Notes: generated from the letters alone by a model not told the origin. DNA of 64,000 nucleotides from Nocardioides psychrotolerans (GCF_900113685.1 NZ_FOQG01000003.1:62001-126000), one strand, 5' to 3'; positions 8,451 to 17,401 are shown, counted from the stretch's first letter. A program made the numbers and translations.

Positions 8451-9167
8451 TCACCACTGGAACGAGCTCATCAGGCCGGCGACCAGCGGGACGATGCCGA
8501 TCAGGAGGAAGGCTGGCAGCAGGCACAGCCCCAGGGGCACGGCCGCCTTCACGCCCACCGCACGCGCACGGTCCTCGACGTCGCCGCGCGCCTCCCGGGC
8601 CAGCTGGTCCGAGAGCCGCTCGACGGCGGTGACGACGGAGGCGCCGGTGTCGTGGGACCGCGACAACGCCCGGCCGAGCGGGGCCAGCCCCGGCTCCAGG
8701 GCGAGCTTGGACCACACCTCAGCGGGATCGGCCCCGAGCTCGAGCCGGGCCACCGACCGGTCGAGGCGGGTGGTGGCCGGACCGGGCAGGGCTCGACAGA
8801 CCAGTCGCGCTGCCTCCGCCGGAGCCACCCCCACCCGCAGGGCCGCGGCCAGCAGGGTGACGACGTGCGGCAGCTCGCGTCGGGTGGCTTCGCGGTCGCG
8901 GCGCGCTGCCGGCGACTCACCCCGTCCGATGACGACCCAGGCGACGACCGCCGCGACAGTGCCACCGACCAGGCCCGGGGTCCCGCCGAGGAAGAGCCAC
9001 GCACCGAGCCCAGCGAGCAGCGACAGCAGCCAGCGGTGTCGACGCATCCACCCGCCGTCGTCGGGGGCCGGGCCGCTCGGCACGGGCGGTGAGCGCTCCC
9101 ACCGCGGTCTGGTCGGCAGCAGGAGGGCGGTCGCCAGCGCCACCGCCAGGGCGCTGAGCCAGATCAT
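8451..9167 (-). CDS. tadC: Type II secretion F-domain protein, TadC-like
   Basis: A 238-residue inner-membrane platform protein with a T2SSF domain. TM helices lie near residues 1-18, 47-80 and 208-235 ([20 protein letters not shown]). The cytosolic helical bundle between them includes [18 protein letters not shown], a typical start of the F domain. It would partner TadB in the pilus assembly platform energised by TadA. Its ATG overlaps the tadB stop (ATGA). It is followed by about 117 bp before the pilin gene. Confidence 0.87.
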   Translation of the reverse strand: MIWLSALAVALATALLLPTRPRWERSPPVPSGPAPDDGGWMRRHRWLLSLLAGLGAWLFLGGTPGLVGGTVAAVVAWVVIGRGESPAARRDREATRRELPHVVTLLAAALRVGVAPAEAARLVCRALPGPATTRLDRSVARLELGADPAEVWSKLALEPGLAPLGRALSRSHDTGASVVTAVERLSDQLAREARGDVEDRARAVGVKAAVPLGLCLLPAFLLIGIVPLVAGLMSSFQW

Positions 9168-9964
9168 CCGGCGCGCTCGACGCCGCGGGCGATCGCCTCG
9201 ATCCACCACAGGCCGGCGAATCCGAAGGCCAGCCCGGCTGCGAGGCACGCGAGCCCGACAGGGTGGCCGAAGAGGAATCCCCAGGGGTCGCCGCCGGCAC
9301 CGGAGCCCATCGCCAAGGCGAGCAGCGGCAGGGCCGCGACCAGGCGCGACGTCGCGCGGGCGGAGGCGAGCTCGCCGTCGACGATCCGTCGGGTGGCGTG
9401 CGCGGCCCGCAGGTCCTGGGCCACCCGATCCACGGCGTCGGCGAGACCGGCACCCGTGCGGTGGGTCAGCTGCCACGCGGCTGCGACCAGCCGGAGGTCG
9501 GAGGTGCCCCCCTGCAGCGCGACCTCGCGCAGCGCGGTCGGGACGTCGGAGCCGATCCGGTGGGCGGCGGCGACCGGTCCCAGCGCCGGCCACGTCGCCG
9601 CGGCCCGCTCCAGCGCGGCGCCGGGCGGTTGTCCGGCACCCAGGTCGCCGGCGAGGTGCTCGCAGAGCTCGAGCACCCGCTGGGCGGCGGCACGGTCGGC
9701 GAGCCGGCGTGACCGGGCACGCAGCAGGAACACTGCGGCGACGGTCACGGCCGACGTGAGGACCACCAGCACCAGGGCGGTCCCGGACACCAGCCAGACC
9801 ACGGCGACACCGGGTGCCACCAGCCAACGCCACCACAGCGGGCCCCTGCCGTCCGGCGCCCCCGACCGGGCGTGGGAGGCCTGCTGCGGCAGCGCGGGCG
9901 CCGGCGCGGACAGCCAGACGGCGACCACAGCGGCACCGACAGCGAGCGCGGCCGCGGTGGTCAC
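9164..9964 (-). CDS. tadB: Type II secretion F-domain protein, TadB-like
   Basis: A 266-residue membrane protein: N-terminal TM ([18 protein letters not shown]), a helical pair near residues 45-80, a cytosolic T2SSF bundle ([36 protein letters not shown]) and two C-terminal TMs. The arrangement matches TadB of the Flp/Tad system. It overlaps both the upstream tadA and downstream tadC by 4 bp, so stoichiometric coupled translation is likely. Confidence 0.87.
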   Translation of the reverse strand: MTTAAALAVGAAVVAVWLSAPAPALPQQASHARSGAPDGRGPLWWRWLVAPGVAVVWLVSGTALVLVVLTSAVTVAAVFLLRARSRRLADRAAAQRVLELCEHLAGDLGAGQPPGAALERAAATWPALGPVAAAHRIGSDVPTALREVALQGGTSDLRLVAAAWQLTHRTGAGLADAVDRVAQDLRAAHATRRIVDGELASARATSRLVAALPLLALAMGSGAGGDPWGFLFGHPVGLACLAAGLAFGFAGLWWIEAIARGVERAG

Positions 9965-11121
9965 GACGTGCGGGCCGCGAGGAGGTCGACGAGCCGGCCC
10001 TCGGCCGGTCCGGCGGCCGCCGAGCCGTCGGCGTCGATCTCGACCGCCGTGCTCATCGTGACGAGCCCGGAGCGATCACGCACCGGGACCGCGACCTGGG
10101 CGAGCCGACGACGGCCGTCGCGGCCGCGCACCAGGTGGAGCACCACGTCGACAGCGGAGGCGAGCTGGCTGTGCGCCGCCTCGCGCCCCAGACCGGCGGC
10201 CAGGGCGAGCGACTCCACCCGCGAGGGCACGTCGAGGGCGGAGTTGGCGTGCAGGGTGCCGCAGCCGCCCTCGTGGCCGGTGTTCATCGCGGCGAGCAGG
10301 TCCACGACCTCCCCGCCGCGAACCTCCCCCACGACCAGTCGGTCCGGGCGCATGCGCAGGGCCTGGCGGACGAGGGTGCGCAGGTCGATCCCGCCCGAGC
10401 CCTCGACGTTGACCGGTCGGGCCTCGAGCCCGACCAGGTGAGGGTGGTCGGGGCGCAGCTCGGAGGAGTCCTCGACCAGGACCAGCCGCTCGTGCTCCGG
10501 CACCCGCGACAGCAGCGCCGCGAGGAGGGTCGTCTTGCCCGTGCCCGTCCCGCCGCTGACGAGGAACGCCAACCGGGCCTGGATGATCGAGCTCACCAGC
10601 CGGCCCGACTGCTCGGTGAGGAAGCGCGAGGCAACCAGCTCCTCGAGGGTGAAGACTCGCCCGCGCGGGACTCGCAGCGAGATGACGGTGCCCGGCCGGG
10701 CGACGGGGGCGAGCACCGCGTGGCAGCGGGTGCCGTCGGCCAGCCGGAGGTCGACGTAGGGGGTCGCGTCGTCGAGCCGGCGTCCACCGGCGCCGGCGAG
10801 ACGCTGGGCGAGGCGGCGTACAGCCTCGTCGTCGGGGAACCTCACGTCGGTCCGCTCGAGCCCGGCTCCCCTGTCGACGAAGACCTGGTCGGGGCCGTTG
10901 ACGAGGACGTCGGTGACGCCGGGCAACCGCAGCAGCGGCTCCAGCGGGCCGGCCCCGACAACGTCGCGGCGCAGGCTCTCATAGACCTCGAGGACCGTGG
11001 CGTCGCCGACCGGTCGCCCGGTCGCTCGCAGTGCCTCCGCGACCCGGTGGGGCGTGAGGTCACCCGGGTCGCGGGCGAGGCGCTCACGGACCTGCTCGAC
11101 CGCGCCGACCGGGAGCGTCAC
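9961..11121 (-). CDS. tadA: Tad pilus assembly ATPase, CpaF/TadA family
   Basis: A 386-residue secretion ATPase. The Walker A is [16 protein letters not shown], the Asp box VLVEDSSEL, the Walker B region [15 protein letters not shown], and the His box [14 protein letters not shown]. The N-terminal domain ([20 protein letters not shown]) is typical of CpaF. It powers extension, and possibly retraction, of the Flp pilus. The start is GTG at 11121, overlapping the CpaE-like stop as GTGA; a much longer upstream frame is a shadow. Confidence 0.93.
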   Translation of the reverse strand: MTLPVGAVEQVRERLARDPGDLTPHRVAEALRATGRPVGDATVLEVYESLRRDVVGAGPLEPLLRLPGVTDVLVNGPDQVFVDRGAGLERTDVRFPDDEAVRRLAQRLAGAGGRRLDDATPYVDLRLADGTRCHAVLAPVARPGTVISLRVPRGRVFTLEELVASRFLTEQSGRLVSSIIQARLAFLVSGGTGTGKTTLLAALLSRVPEHERLVLVEDSSELRPDHPHLVGLEARPVNVEGSGGIDLRTLVRQALRMRPDRLVVGEVRGGEVVDLLAAMNTGHEGGCGTLHANSALDVPSRVESLALAAGLGREAAHSQLASAVDVVLHLVRGRDGRRRLAQVAVPVRDRSGLVTMSTAVEIDADGSAAAGPAEGRLVDLLAARTS

Positions 11122-12164
11122 GCGGCCTGACCCATCACGGTCACACGTTGCAGCACCTCGGTGGCGGCCCGACCCAGCGGCCCGCGGCGCGAGCGGATCG
11201 GCCCGAGCCCCAGGTCGATCGCCTCGGCGAGCCCACGCTGGTCGTTCATCTCGGCGACGACCGCGACGCCGGTGGCGCGGCTGACGTCGCGGGCCGCCAG
11301 GCCCTGCCCGCGCAGCACCAGCCGGAGCTGGGTCGGGGCGCCGAGCCGGGCACAGGTGCGAGCGGCCGACGCGACCCCGGCCACGGTCGGCACCACCAGC
11401 ATGAGCACCAGGTCGCAGCGCGACACGATCTCGTCGACCACCGGCTGGGGCGAGCGCGGGAGATCGAGGACGACCGCGTCGTGGCCGCGGCGCGCGGCCG
11501 ATAGCGCCTCCCGGACGGCGAACGGTTGGAGCGTGCCGGCGGAGCCGGAATACCACGAGAGGACGCCGAGAGCACCGCGACGGGGCAGCGCCTCGCGCAG
11601 CGCCCGGCCGCTGAGCCGGCCGGTCGTCTGGCACAACGCGTCCCAGCGGAAGCCGTCGTAGGCCTCGACACCCAGCACCCGGTCGACGCCCGGTCCCATC
11701 GGGTCGCAGTCGATCACCACCGCTGGGCCGCGCTGCGCCGCCGTCTGGCCCAACGCACAGGCGAAAGTCGTCGCACCTGCACCGCCCGAGCCGCCGACCA
11801 CGCCGAGCACCATGCCGCGCGAGGGCGTGTCATCGCCCAGGTCGGTGAGGGTCTCGATGAGCCAGGTGTCGGAGCGCGGCAGCTCCGTGACGTCCTCGGC
11901 GCCGACCGCGAGCGCCGTGCGGAAGAGCTCGTCCGGCACGCCACCCCACGCCACGACGTGCACCCCGGGTCGTCTCGCTGGCGAGATGTGGGCCATCTCC
12001 ACGGCGAGGTCGGCCCCCAGCAGCACCAGCGGCGCGCCGCCCCACCCGCGCAGTGCCGCCGCACAGTCACGCGCGACATCGGGGGTGATGCCGGCGGCCG
12101 CCGCGAGCCGCAGCAGCTCGTCGAGCAGGGTCTCGTCTCTGGTCACGAACAAGGGAGCAGTCAT
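11118..12164 (-). CDS. CpaE-like P-loop protein of the helicase/secretion neighbourhood (Rv3660c-like)
   Basis: A 348-residue protein. Residues 1-110 form a degenerate receiver-like domain (VLLGADLAVEMAH; GVHVVAWGG). Residues 120-330 are a MinD/ParA-type ATPase with a deviant Walker A, VGGSGGAGATTFACALGQ, where the usual signature lysine is replaced, and a switch-like VVIDCDPMGPGVD. Such CpaE/TadZ proteins place the Tad machine in the cell. It heads the Tad operon, and its promoter lies in the 124-bp gap shared with the divergent HAD gene. Streptomyces orthologues are often mislabelled septum-site-determining proteins. Confidence 0.85.
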   Translation of the reverse strand: MTAPLFVTRDETLLDELLRLAAAAGITPDVARDCAAALRGWGGAPLVLLGADLAVEMAHISPARRPGVHVVAWGGVPDELFRTALAVGAEDVTELPRSDTWLIETLTDLGDDTPSRGMVLGVVGGSGGAGATTFACALGQTAAQRGPAVVIDCDPMGPGVDRVLGVEAYDGFRWDALCQTTGRLSGRALREALPRRGALGVLSWYSGSAGTLQPFAVREALSAARRGHDAVVLDLPRSPQPVVDEIVSRCDLVLMLVVPTVAGVASAARTCARLGAPTQLRLVLRGQGLAARDVSRATGVAVVAEMNDQRGLAEAIDLGLGPIRSRRGPLGRAATEVLQRVTVMGQAA

Positions 12165-12276
12165 GCGGGAAGCATCCCCGTGACCGCGGACACCCCAACC
12201 CCTGCTGGGCGCAGCCTGTGGACGAGCCGGCCAGACCCTGACCTGTGGATGACAGGTGGCGCGCGGGCCGGCCCCC

Positions 12277-12282
12277 TACGAT
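12277..12282 (+). promoter_or_regulatory. Putative -10 element (TACGAT), leaderless start of HAD gene
   Basis: TACGAT ends 6 nt before the ATG at 12289. The spacing supports that ATG over the upstream in-frame start at 12256. Confidence 0.5.
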
Positions 12283-12288
12283 GGGCCC

Positions 12289-13083
12289 ATGGCGCCGACC
12301 GCGGCCTTCTTCGACCTCGACAAGACGATCATCGCCAAGTCGAGCACCTTCGCCTTCTCCCGCCCCTTCCAGGCCGGAGGGCTGATCTCGCGACGCGCGG
12401 TGCTGCGCTCTGCCTACGCCCAGTTCGTCTATCTGGTCGGCGGAGCCGACCACGACCAGATGGAGAAGATGCGGCAGTTCATGTCGCAGCTGTGCGCCGG
12501 CTGGGACGTCGCGACGGTGCGCGAGATCGTCGCCGAGACCCTGCACCACGTGGTCGACCCGCTGGTCTACGACGAGGCGGTCTCGCTCATCGAGGAGCAC
12601 CGGGCCGCCGGCCGCGACATCGTGATCGTCTCCGCCTCCGGCAGTGAGCTCGTCGACCCGATCGGCGAGCTGCTCGGCGCCGACCGCGTCGTGGCGTCAC
12701 GCCTGGAGATCGTGGACGGCAAGTACACCGGGGAGATCTCCTACTACGCCTACGCCGAGGTCAAGGCCGAGGCGATCCGCGAGCTGGCCGACGAGGTGGG
12801 CTACGACCTGGCCGAGTGCTTCGGCTACAGCGACTCGATCACCGACGTGCCCATGCTCGCGGCGGTCGGGCACCCCCACGCCGTCAATCCCGACCGCGAG
12901 CTGCGCAAGGTGGCCTCGGCCAACGGCTGGCCCGTGCTGGTCTTCACCAAGCCCGTGGCCCTCGGCAAAGGCCTGCGCCTGCCTCCCGCGAAGCCCACCC
13001 TCGCCGTGCTCGCGGTCGGTGGCGCCGCCGCGGTCGGCAGCGTCTTGTGGGTCAACGCACGCAAGCGTCGCCTCGGCGCCTGA
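12289..13083 (+). CDS. HAD-IB family phosphatase with C-terminal membrane anchor (Rv3661-like)
   Basis: A 264-residue HAD hydrolase: motif I AFFDLDKTIIAKSS (nucleophile Asp and general acid Asp), motif II VIVSASGSE, and motif IV FGYSDSITDVPML. The family includes SerB and related phosphatases. A C-terminal hydrophobic helix (LAVLAVGGAAAVGSVLWV) followed by ARKRR suggests a tail anchor with the catalytic domain in the cytoplasm. Substrate unknown. It is divergent from the Tad operon and is the conserved Rv3661-type neighbour of that locus. Confidence 0.88.
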   Translation: MAPTAAFFDLDKTIIAKSSTFAFSRPFQAGGLISRRAVLRSAYAQFVYLVGGADHDQMEKMRQFMSQLCAGWDVATVREIVAETLHHVVDPLVYDEAVSLIEEHRAAGRDIVIVSASGSELVDPIGELLGADRVVASRLEIVDGKYTGEISYYAYAEVKAEAIRELADEVGYDLAECFGYSDSITDVPMLAAVGHPHAVNPDRELRKVASANGWPVLVFTKPVALGKGLRLPPAKPTLAVLAVGGAAAVGSVLWVNARKRRLGA

Positions 13084-13375
13084 GTGCCGTCGTACGACGT
13101 CGGGACGCCACGCCCGGCTCGTCCCCAGGCGAAATGTCAACCCTTGTAGGGCTGCGCAAACCGGCGTAGAACTGAGGGAGAACGACAACTCAAGAGCAGC
13201 ACGTGAGCCGGGTACCCACGCGGCGATCTCCCTTCCTACAGGGCGCTGTCTTTCGGGATATTCCCGGAGCAGCAGTTGGCGATGCACGCTTGGTAGCCAA
13301 GCGCCCACGTGTCAGCGGTGGCGTTCGAGTCCAGAGAGATTCGGGCGCCACCTGCACGTGCTACCAGGAGCTCCC
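13084..13375. other. Intergenic region without a supported gene
   Basis: This 292-bp stretch between the HAD gene and the convergent Fic-like gene is less GC-biased at third positions than its surroundings. A GTG-started 78-codon frame (13203-13439) opens after AGGGAGAACGACAAC but runs antisense into the next gene and has no recognisable motif, so it is not called. No clear terminator hairpin was found. Confidence 0.4.
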
Positions 13376-14101
13376 TCACGCGTTCGGGCGCCGCAGCGGG
13401 CTCGCCTCGGCTCCCGCGGCGAACGCCTCGGCGCCGTAGAGGATCCACGCGTGCATGCCGGCCGCGCCGCCCTCGGCATAGCCCCTCAGGTTCGACTCGT
13501 ACGCCGGGCGGAGGGCCAGGTGCCCGGCTTCCGGCACGACCAGCGACTTCTCGTCGACCCCACGAGACAGGAGCAGCAGCCGCTCCGCTGCTCGGGCCAC
13601 GATGCCGTTGTGGGAGGCGAAGGGGGCCGCGGTGACCAGCTCGGCGTGGATCAGCGAGGCCACGAGCAGCGCGGGTGCGTCGGTCGGCCGGGTGAGCAGC
13701 GCGGAGATGTCGCGCAGACGCGCGGCGGACTCGTCGTCGCGTGGCCGGCCCCGCCGGTCGTCAGGCAGCGAGGCGGCGGCGAGCGCGTGCAGCCGGGCGA
13801 GGGCCTGGAGTGGCGAGCGCGCCATCAGCGGGGCGAGGGAGAGCAGCTCGGTCGAGACGCGCAGAGAGTCCTGGGCCGTGTCGTCACCGGTCCCTGCACG
13901 GACCTCGGCGAGGGTCGAGGCGGACCCCTCGAGCACCGCGCTGGCCTGGGCGCCGCGCAGCAGCGACTCGGCCGTGGTCTCGGGCGAGGTGCGGCGCAGG
14001 CCCCGGTCGCGGAGCATCACGTCGATGCCGTCGCGCGCGGCGGCATAGGCGGAGGGGACGCCTTCGAGAGACACCAGCCACGCAAGGGGATCGGAAGCCA
14101 C
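13376..14101 (-). CDS. Degenerate Fic-like helical protein (Rv3662c-type, often labelled oxidoreductase)
   Basis: A 241-residue all-helical protein. Two features recall Fic enzymes: SAVLEGSASTLAEVRAG near residue 54, in the position of an inhibitory S/T-x-x-x-E-[G/N] helix, and AAPFASHNGIVARAAERL near residue 158, aligned with HPFxDGNGRxxR but lacking the catalytic histidine and the D-G. It is therefore probably catalytically dead or altered. No Rossmann motif supports the oxidoreductase label. The start is GTG, 6 nt after TAGCCT. It is divergent from the methyltransferase with only 33 bp between start codons. Confidence 0.6.
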   Translation of the reverse strand: MASDPLAWLVSLEGVPSAYAAARDGIDVMLRDRGLRRTSPETTAESLLRGAQASAVLEGSASTLAEVRAGTGDDTAQDSLRVSTELLSLAPLMARSPLQALARLHALAAASLPDDRRGRPRDDESAARLRDISALLTRPTDAPALLVASLIHAELVTAAPFASHNGIVARAAERLLLLSRGVDEKSLVVPEAGHLALRPAYESNLRGYAEGGAAGMHAWILYGAEAFAAGAEASPLRRPNA

Positions 14102-14107
14102 GGTCGA

Positions 14108-14113
14108 AGGCTA
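14108..14113 (-). promoter_or_regulatory. Putative -10 element (TAGCCT), leaderless, facing left
   Basis: On the minus strand TAGCCT lies 6 nt before the GTG at 14101. It is only 8 bp from the rightward -10 at 14122, so the two promoters overlap. Confidence 0.5.
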
Positions 14114-14121
14114 TCCGCGGG

Positions 14122-14127
14122 TAACCT
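14122..14127 (+). promoter_or_regulatory. Putative -10 element (TAACCT), leaderless, facing right
   Basis: TAACCT ends 7 nt before the ATG at 14135 of the methyltransferase. With the leftward element at 14108 it forms a back-to-back promoter pair. Confidence 0.5.
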
Positions 14128-14134
14128 CGGCCTG

Positions 14135-15022
14135 ATGACCGACCGACCCTCCCCCACCGGCAGCGATGGCCGCTCCTTCGGCAGCGTGGCCGACGTCTAC
14201 GACCGTGGCCGCCCGTCCTACACGCGCGACGCCGTCGCCTGGGCGACCTCCGCCGAGCCCCTCACGGTGCTCGAGCTCGGGGCCGGCACCGGCAAGCTGA
14301 CCGAGCAGCTGGTCGCGCTGGGCCACGACGTGCACGCCACCGACCCGGATGCCGCGATGCTCGACCTGCTGCGCGCCCGGCTGCCCGAGGTCCGCACGTC
14401 GGTGACCGGGGCCGAGGAAATCCCGGCAACCGGGCGCTCCTACGACGTCGTGATCGCCGCGCAGGCCTTCCACTGGTTCGACCACGAGCGGGCGCTGCCC
14501 GAGATCGCCCGGGTGCTCAAGCCCGGCGGCCACCTCGCGGTCGTGTTCAACAGTCGCGACGAGCGGATCCCCTGGGTCAAGAAGCTCGGCCGCATCATCG
14601 CCAGCCCCCCGCCTGAGCAGGGCTCCCTGGCCGTGCTCGTCTCCGCCCAGGACTTCGACCAGCCGACGACGGAGAGCTTCAAGAACTGGCAGACCGTCGA
14701 TCGGCGCACCATCCAGGACCTCGTCGCCTCCCGCTCCGACGTCATCAGCCTCGGCGAGGAGGAGCGCGCGGCCAAGCTGGCCGAGGTGCTGGCGCTCTAC
14801 GACGACTACGGCCGCGGCATGGACGGGATGCAGCTGCCCTACCTGACGCGCTGCTTGCGCGCCCAGGTCGTCGACCGGCCCGACGCACCCGGGCTCGACC
14901 TGGAGCGCCGCGACGGCGCCGGCGACTCGCGCAACGAGCCGACCATGCCGATCCGGCCGATCCCGCCGATCCCGCCGCCCACCGACGACGACAGCGGGAT
15001 GCTCCTCATCGACTTCCGCTGA
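14135..15022 (+). CDS. Class I SAM-dependent methyltransferase
   Basis: A 295-residue cytosolic methyltransferase of the UbiE/Methyltransf_11 type. Motif I is VLELGAGTGKLTEQLV, motif II region DVVIAAQAFHWFDHERAL, motif III VLKPGGHLAVVFN. The FHWFD variant is common in actinobacterial methyltransferases of unassigned substrate. After residue 245 a Pro-rich tail (MPIRPIPPIPPPTDDD) is unusual for the fold and may mediate binding. It lies upstream of the LytS kinase with a 42-bp gap but has its own leaderless promoter. Confidence 0.88.
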   Translation: MTDRPSPTGSDGRSFGSVADVYDRGRPSYTRDAVAWATSAEPLTVLELGAGTGKLTEQLVALGHDVHATDPDAAMLDLLRARLPEVRTSVTGAEEIPATGRSYDVVIAAQAFHWFDHERALPEIARVLKPGGHLAVVFNSRDERIPWVKKLGRIIASPPPEQGSLAVLVSAQDFDQPTTESFKNWQTVDRRTIQDLVASRSDVISLGEEERAAKLAEVLALYDDYGRGMDGMQLPYLTRCLRAQVVDRPDAPGLDLERRDGAGDSRNEPTMPIRPIPPIPPPTDDDSGMLLIDFR

Positions 15023-15064
15023 AGGGCCCGCGACAGGGGCTCTGCGTAGTGCACGATGACCCCC

Positions 15065-16177
15065 ATGCGCGCGTGGCGGCGGACCAACCTCGGCACGGAA
15101 GCCGACCGAGCGACCTTCCGGACCCTCCACAGCGCCTCCCTGGCCTCGCCCGCGCTGCGCCGCGGGCTGACCGCCGAGTCGGCCGAACGCTCCATCAGGC
15201 ACCTGCGTTCCCTGCTCGGCACTCCTGCGATGGCCCTGACCGACACCGCGACCGCGCTGGCCTGGGACGGCACCGGCGCCCACCACCGCGAGCAGACCGA
15301 CGCGCTGGTGACCGCGACGCTCGAGCGCGGCACCACCCGGGTCTTCGACCGGCCCGACCTGACGTGCGCGGACAGCGGCTGCCCGGTCCGCACCGCGGTG
15401 GTCAGCCCGCTGGTCGTCGAGGAGCGCATCGTCGGCACGCTGCAGGCTTTCGCGCCCTACTCCACCGCCGGGCTGGCCCGGGCCGCCGACGAGGTCGCGA
15501 CCTGGGTGTCCGGCCAGCTCGAGCTGGCCGAGCTCGACGCGTCGCGGACCCGTGCGATCGAGGCCGAGGTCCGGGCGCTGCGCGCGCAGATCAGCCCCCA
15601 CTTCATCTACAACTCCCTCGGCGCGATCGCCAGCTTCGTGCGCACCGACCCCGACCGGGCCCGCGAGCTGCTGCTGGAGTTCGCCGACTTCACGCGCTAC
15701 TCCTTTCGCAGCCACGGCGACTTCACGACCCTCGCGGAGGAGCTCCGCTCCGTGGAGCGCTACCTCCTGCTCGAGCAGGCGCGCTTCGGTGACCGGCTCA
15801 CCGTGACGCTCAGCATCGCGCCGGAGGTGCTGCCGGTCGCCGTACCGTTCCTGTGCATCCAACCCCTCGTCGAGAACGCCGTGCGCCACGGCCTGGCCAA
15901 CGTGGAGGGGGCCGGTCACGTGCGGATCGTCGCGCTGGACCGCGGCCAGGAGTGCGTGATCGAGGTCGAGGACGACGGGGTGGGCGAGGACCCCGAGCGC
16001 GTACGGCGCGCGCTGGCCGGCGACGCCTCCCTCGACTCCGTCGGGCTGGGCAACGTCGACAGCCGGTTGCGCAACACGTTCGGTGACGACTTCGGGCTGG
16101 TGGTGGAGACTGCCCCCGGCGCCGGCACCAAGGTGATCGTGCGCGTGCCCAAGTTCGCCCCCGGAGTGCAGCCATGA
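15065..16177 (+). CDS. LytS-type sensor histidine kinase with GAF-like input
   Basis: A 370-residue soluble kinase. Residues 50-160 form a GAF-like domain with a TCADSGCPVRTAVV segment whose two cysteines are typical of this actinobacterial group. The His_kinase box reads QISPHFIYNSLGAIASF with the phospho-accepting histidine, and the ATPase has PLVENAVRHGL (N box) and EDDGVGE. No TM helix is seen, unlike BtsS/YpdA. The ATG at 15065 follows CACGAT by 7 nt; an ATG at 15056 is possible. The stop overlaps the response regulator as ATGA. Confidence 0.9.
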   Translation: MRAWRRTNLGTEADRATFRTLHSASLASPALRRGLTAESAERSIRHLRSLLGTPAMALTDTATALAWDGTGAHHREQTDALVTATLERGTTRVFDRPDLTCADSGCPVRTAVVSPLVVEERIVGTLQAFAPYSTAGLARAADEVATWVSGQLELAELDASRTRAIEAEVRALRAQISPHFIYNSLGAIASFVRTDPDRARELLLEFADFTRYSFRSHGDFTTLAEELRSVERYLLLEQARFGDRLTVTLSIAPEVLPVAVPFLCIQPLVENAVRHGLANVEGAGHVRIVALDRGQECVIEVEDDGVGEDPERVRRALAGDASLDSVGLGNVDSRLRNTFGDDFGLVVETAPGAGTKVIVRVPKFAPGVQP

Positions 16178-16941
16178 CGAGTCTCGGCACGAGCCCCACC
16201 ACCGACCTCAAGGTCCTTGTCGTCGACGACGAGCGGCCGGCTCTCGACGAGCTCGCCTACCTGTTGGCCCGGGACCCGCGCATCGGTGAGGTGATCACCT
16301 GCGACTCCGCGGCCGAGGGGCTGCGGACGCTGCACGAGATGGACGTCGACGTGGTCTTCCTCGACATCCAGATGCCGGGCCTGACGGGGCTCGAGCTGGC
16401 TCAGGTCCTCTCGCGGTTCAAGACCCCGCCGCCGATCGTGTTCGTGACCGCCCACGACGCCCACGCGGTCGACGCGTTCGACCTGCGCGCGGTCGACTAC
16501 GTCCTCAAGCCCGTGCGCGCCGACCGCCTCGCCGAGGCCGTACGACGGGTGGTCGAGGGCAGCGATCGGGCGCCGGGCCCGGCGCAGAGCACCCAGATCC
16601 CGGTCGAGCTTGGCGGCGTGACCCGGTTCGTGGACCGGACCGACGTGACGCACGTGGAGGCGCAGGGTGACTACGCCCGGTTGCACACCGCTGAGGGCTC
16701 ACACCTGGTCCGTGTGGCGCTGTCGACGCTCGAGGAGGAGTGGCGGGTCGCCGGCTTCGTGCGGATCCACCGCTCGCTGCTGGTGGCCCTCGCCCACGTC
16801 CGCGAGGTGCGGATGGACGCCGGCCGGTGCTCGGTCGTCGTGACCGGACCCGGCGGACCCGGAGCGTTGGTGCAGCTCGGCGTCAGCCGGCGGCACACGC
16901 GCGAGCTGCGCGACCTGCTGCTGAATCGGGCTGACGGGTGA
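16174..16941 (+). CDS. LytTR-family response regulator
   Basis: A 255-residue regulator. The receiver (residues 12-125) has VVDDERPALDELAY, the phospho-acceptor in VVFLDIQMPGLTGLEL, and the conserved Lys in VDYVLKPVRADRL. The LytTR DNA-binding domain (about 145-250) has VTHVEAQGDYARLHT and FVRIHRSLLVALAHV. It forms a two-component pair with the overlapping kinase. Downstream lie a DUF485 protein and a monocarboxylate-type symporter, the likely regulon. Confidence 0.93.
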   Translation: MTSLGTSPTTDLKVLVVDDERPALDELAYLLARDPRIGEVITCDSAAEGLRTLHEMDVDVVFLDIQMPGLTGLELAQVLSRFKTPPPIVFVTAHDAHAVDAFDLRAVDYVLKPVRADRLAEAVRRVVEGSDRAPGPAQSTQIPVELGGVTRFVDRTDVTHVEAQGDYARLHTAEGSHLVRVALSTLEEEWRVAGFVRIHRSLLVALAHVREVRMDAGRCSVVVTGPGGPGALVQLGVSRRHTRELRDLLLNRADG

Positions 16942-16946
16942 GGACC

Positions 16947-17011
16947 TCGTCGAGTGACACCAGGAGCATGCCCAACCACCGTCGGAGCATGCAATCCGCG
17001 TCACTCGACGA
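16947..17011. repeat. Inverted repeat with paired GGAGCATGC core
   Basis: Perfect 12-bp arms TCGTCGAGTGAC (16947-16958) and GTCACTCGACGA (17000-17011) flank 41 bp that hold two direct copies of GGAGCATGC (16963-16971 and 16984-16992). It starts 5 bp after the response-regulator stop. It could attenuate transcription into the transport genes, or be an operator for the LytTR protein, which binds direct repeats. Confidence 0.6.
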
Positions 17012-17026
17012 CCAGCCGGTGACCCC

Positions 17027-17401
17027 GTGACCGAGGGCCCCCGCCCCGAGCGGGTCCGCGTGACCGGCCCCCCGCGACGCCACACCCCACGGAGGCGGAC
17101 CGGCGACATCGACGACGAGACCCGGTTGGGCAGCGTCTACCTCGGCTCGCTGCTGCGTGAGCAGCTCCGGCTGGCGGCCCGGACGATCCTGGTGCTGGTC
17201 GTGACGGTCGGGTCGCTGCCGCTCGCCTTCCGGGTCTTCCCCGGGCTCTCCGAGGTCACGGTGCTCGGGATCCCGCTGGCCTGGCTGCTCCTCGGCGGCC
17301 TGGTCTACCCGTTCCTGGTGCTGCTGGGCTGGCGCTACGTCCGTCGCGCCGAGCGCAACGAGCGCGACTTCGCCGACCTGCTCGGTGAGATCGAACGATG
17401 A
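17027..17401 (+). CDS. DUF485-like two-TM membrane protein
   Basis: A 124-residue protein: basic, Pro/Arg-rich N-terminus, then ARTILVLVVTVGSLPLAFRV and IPLAWLLLGGLVYPFLVLLG as TM helices, and a charged tail RRAERNERDFADLLGEIER. Small proteins of this type are conserved directly upstream of ActP/MctC-type symporters; here its stop overlaps the symporter start by 4 bp. It is likely an accessory subunit, but no biochemical role can be read from sequence. GTG start. Confidence 0.75.
   Translation: MTEGPRPERVRVTGPPRRHTPRRRTGDIDDETRLGSVYLGSLLREQLRLAARTILVLVVTVGSLPLAFRVFPGLSEVTVLGIPLAWLLLGGLVYPFLVLLGWRYVRRAERNERDFADLLGEIER

Noticed and set aside
13203-13439. A 78-codon plus-strand frame after an AGGGAG
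   Set aside because: It is partly antisense to the Fic-like gene, has no recognisable family, and the spacing from AGGGAG to its GTG is too long.
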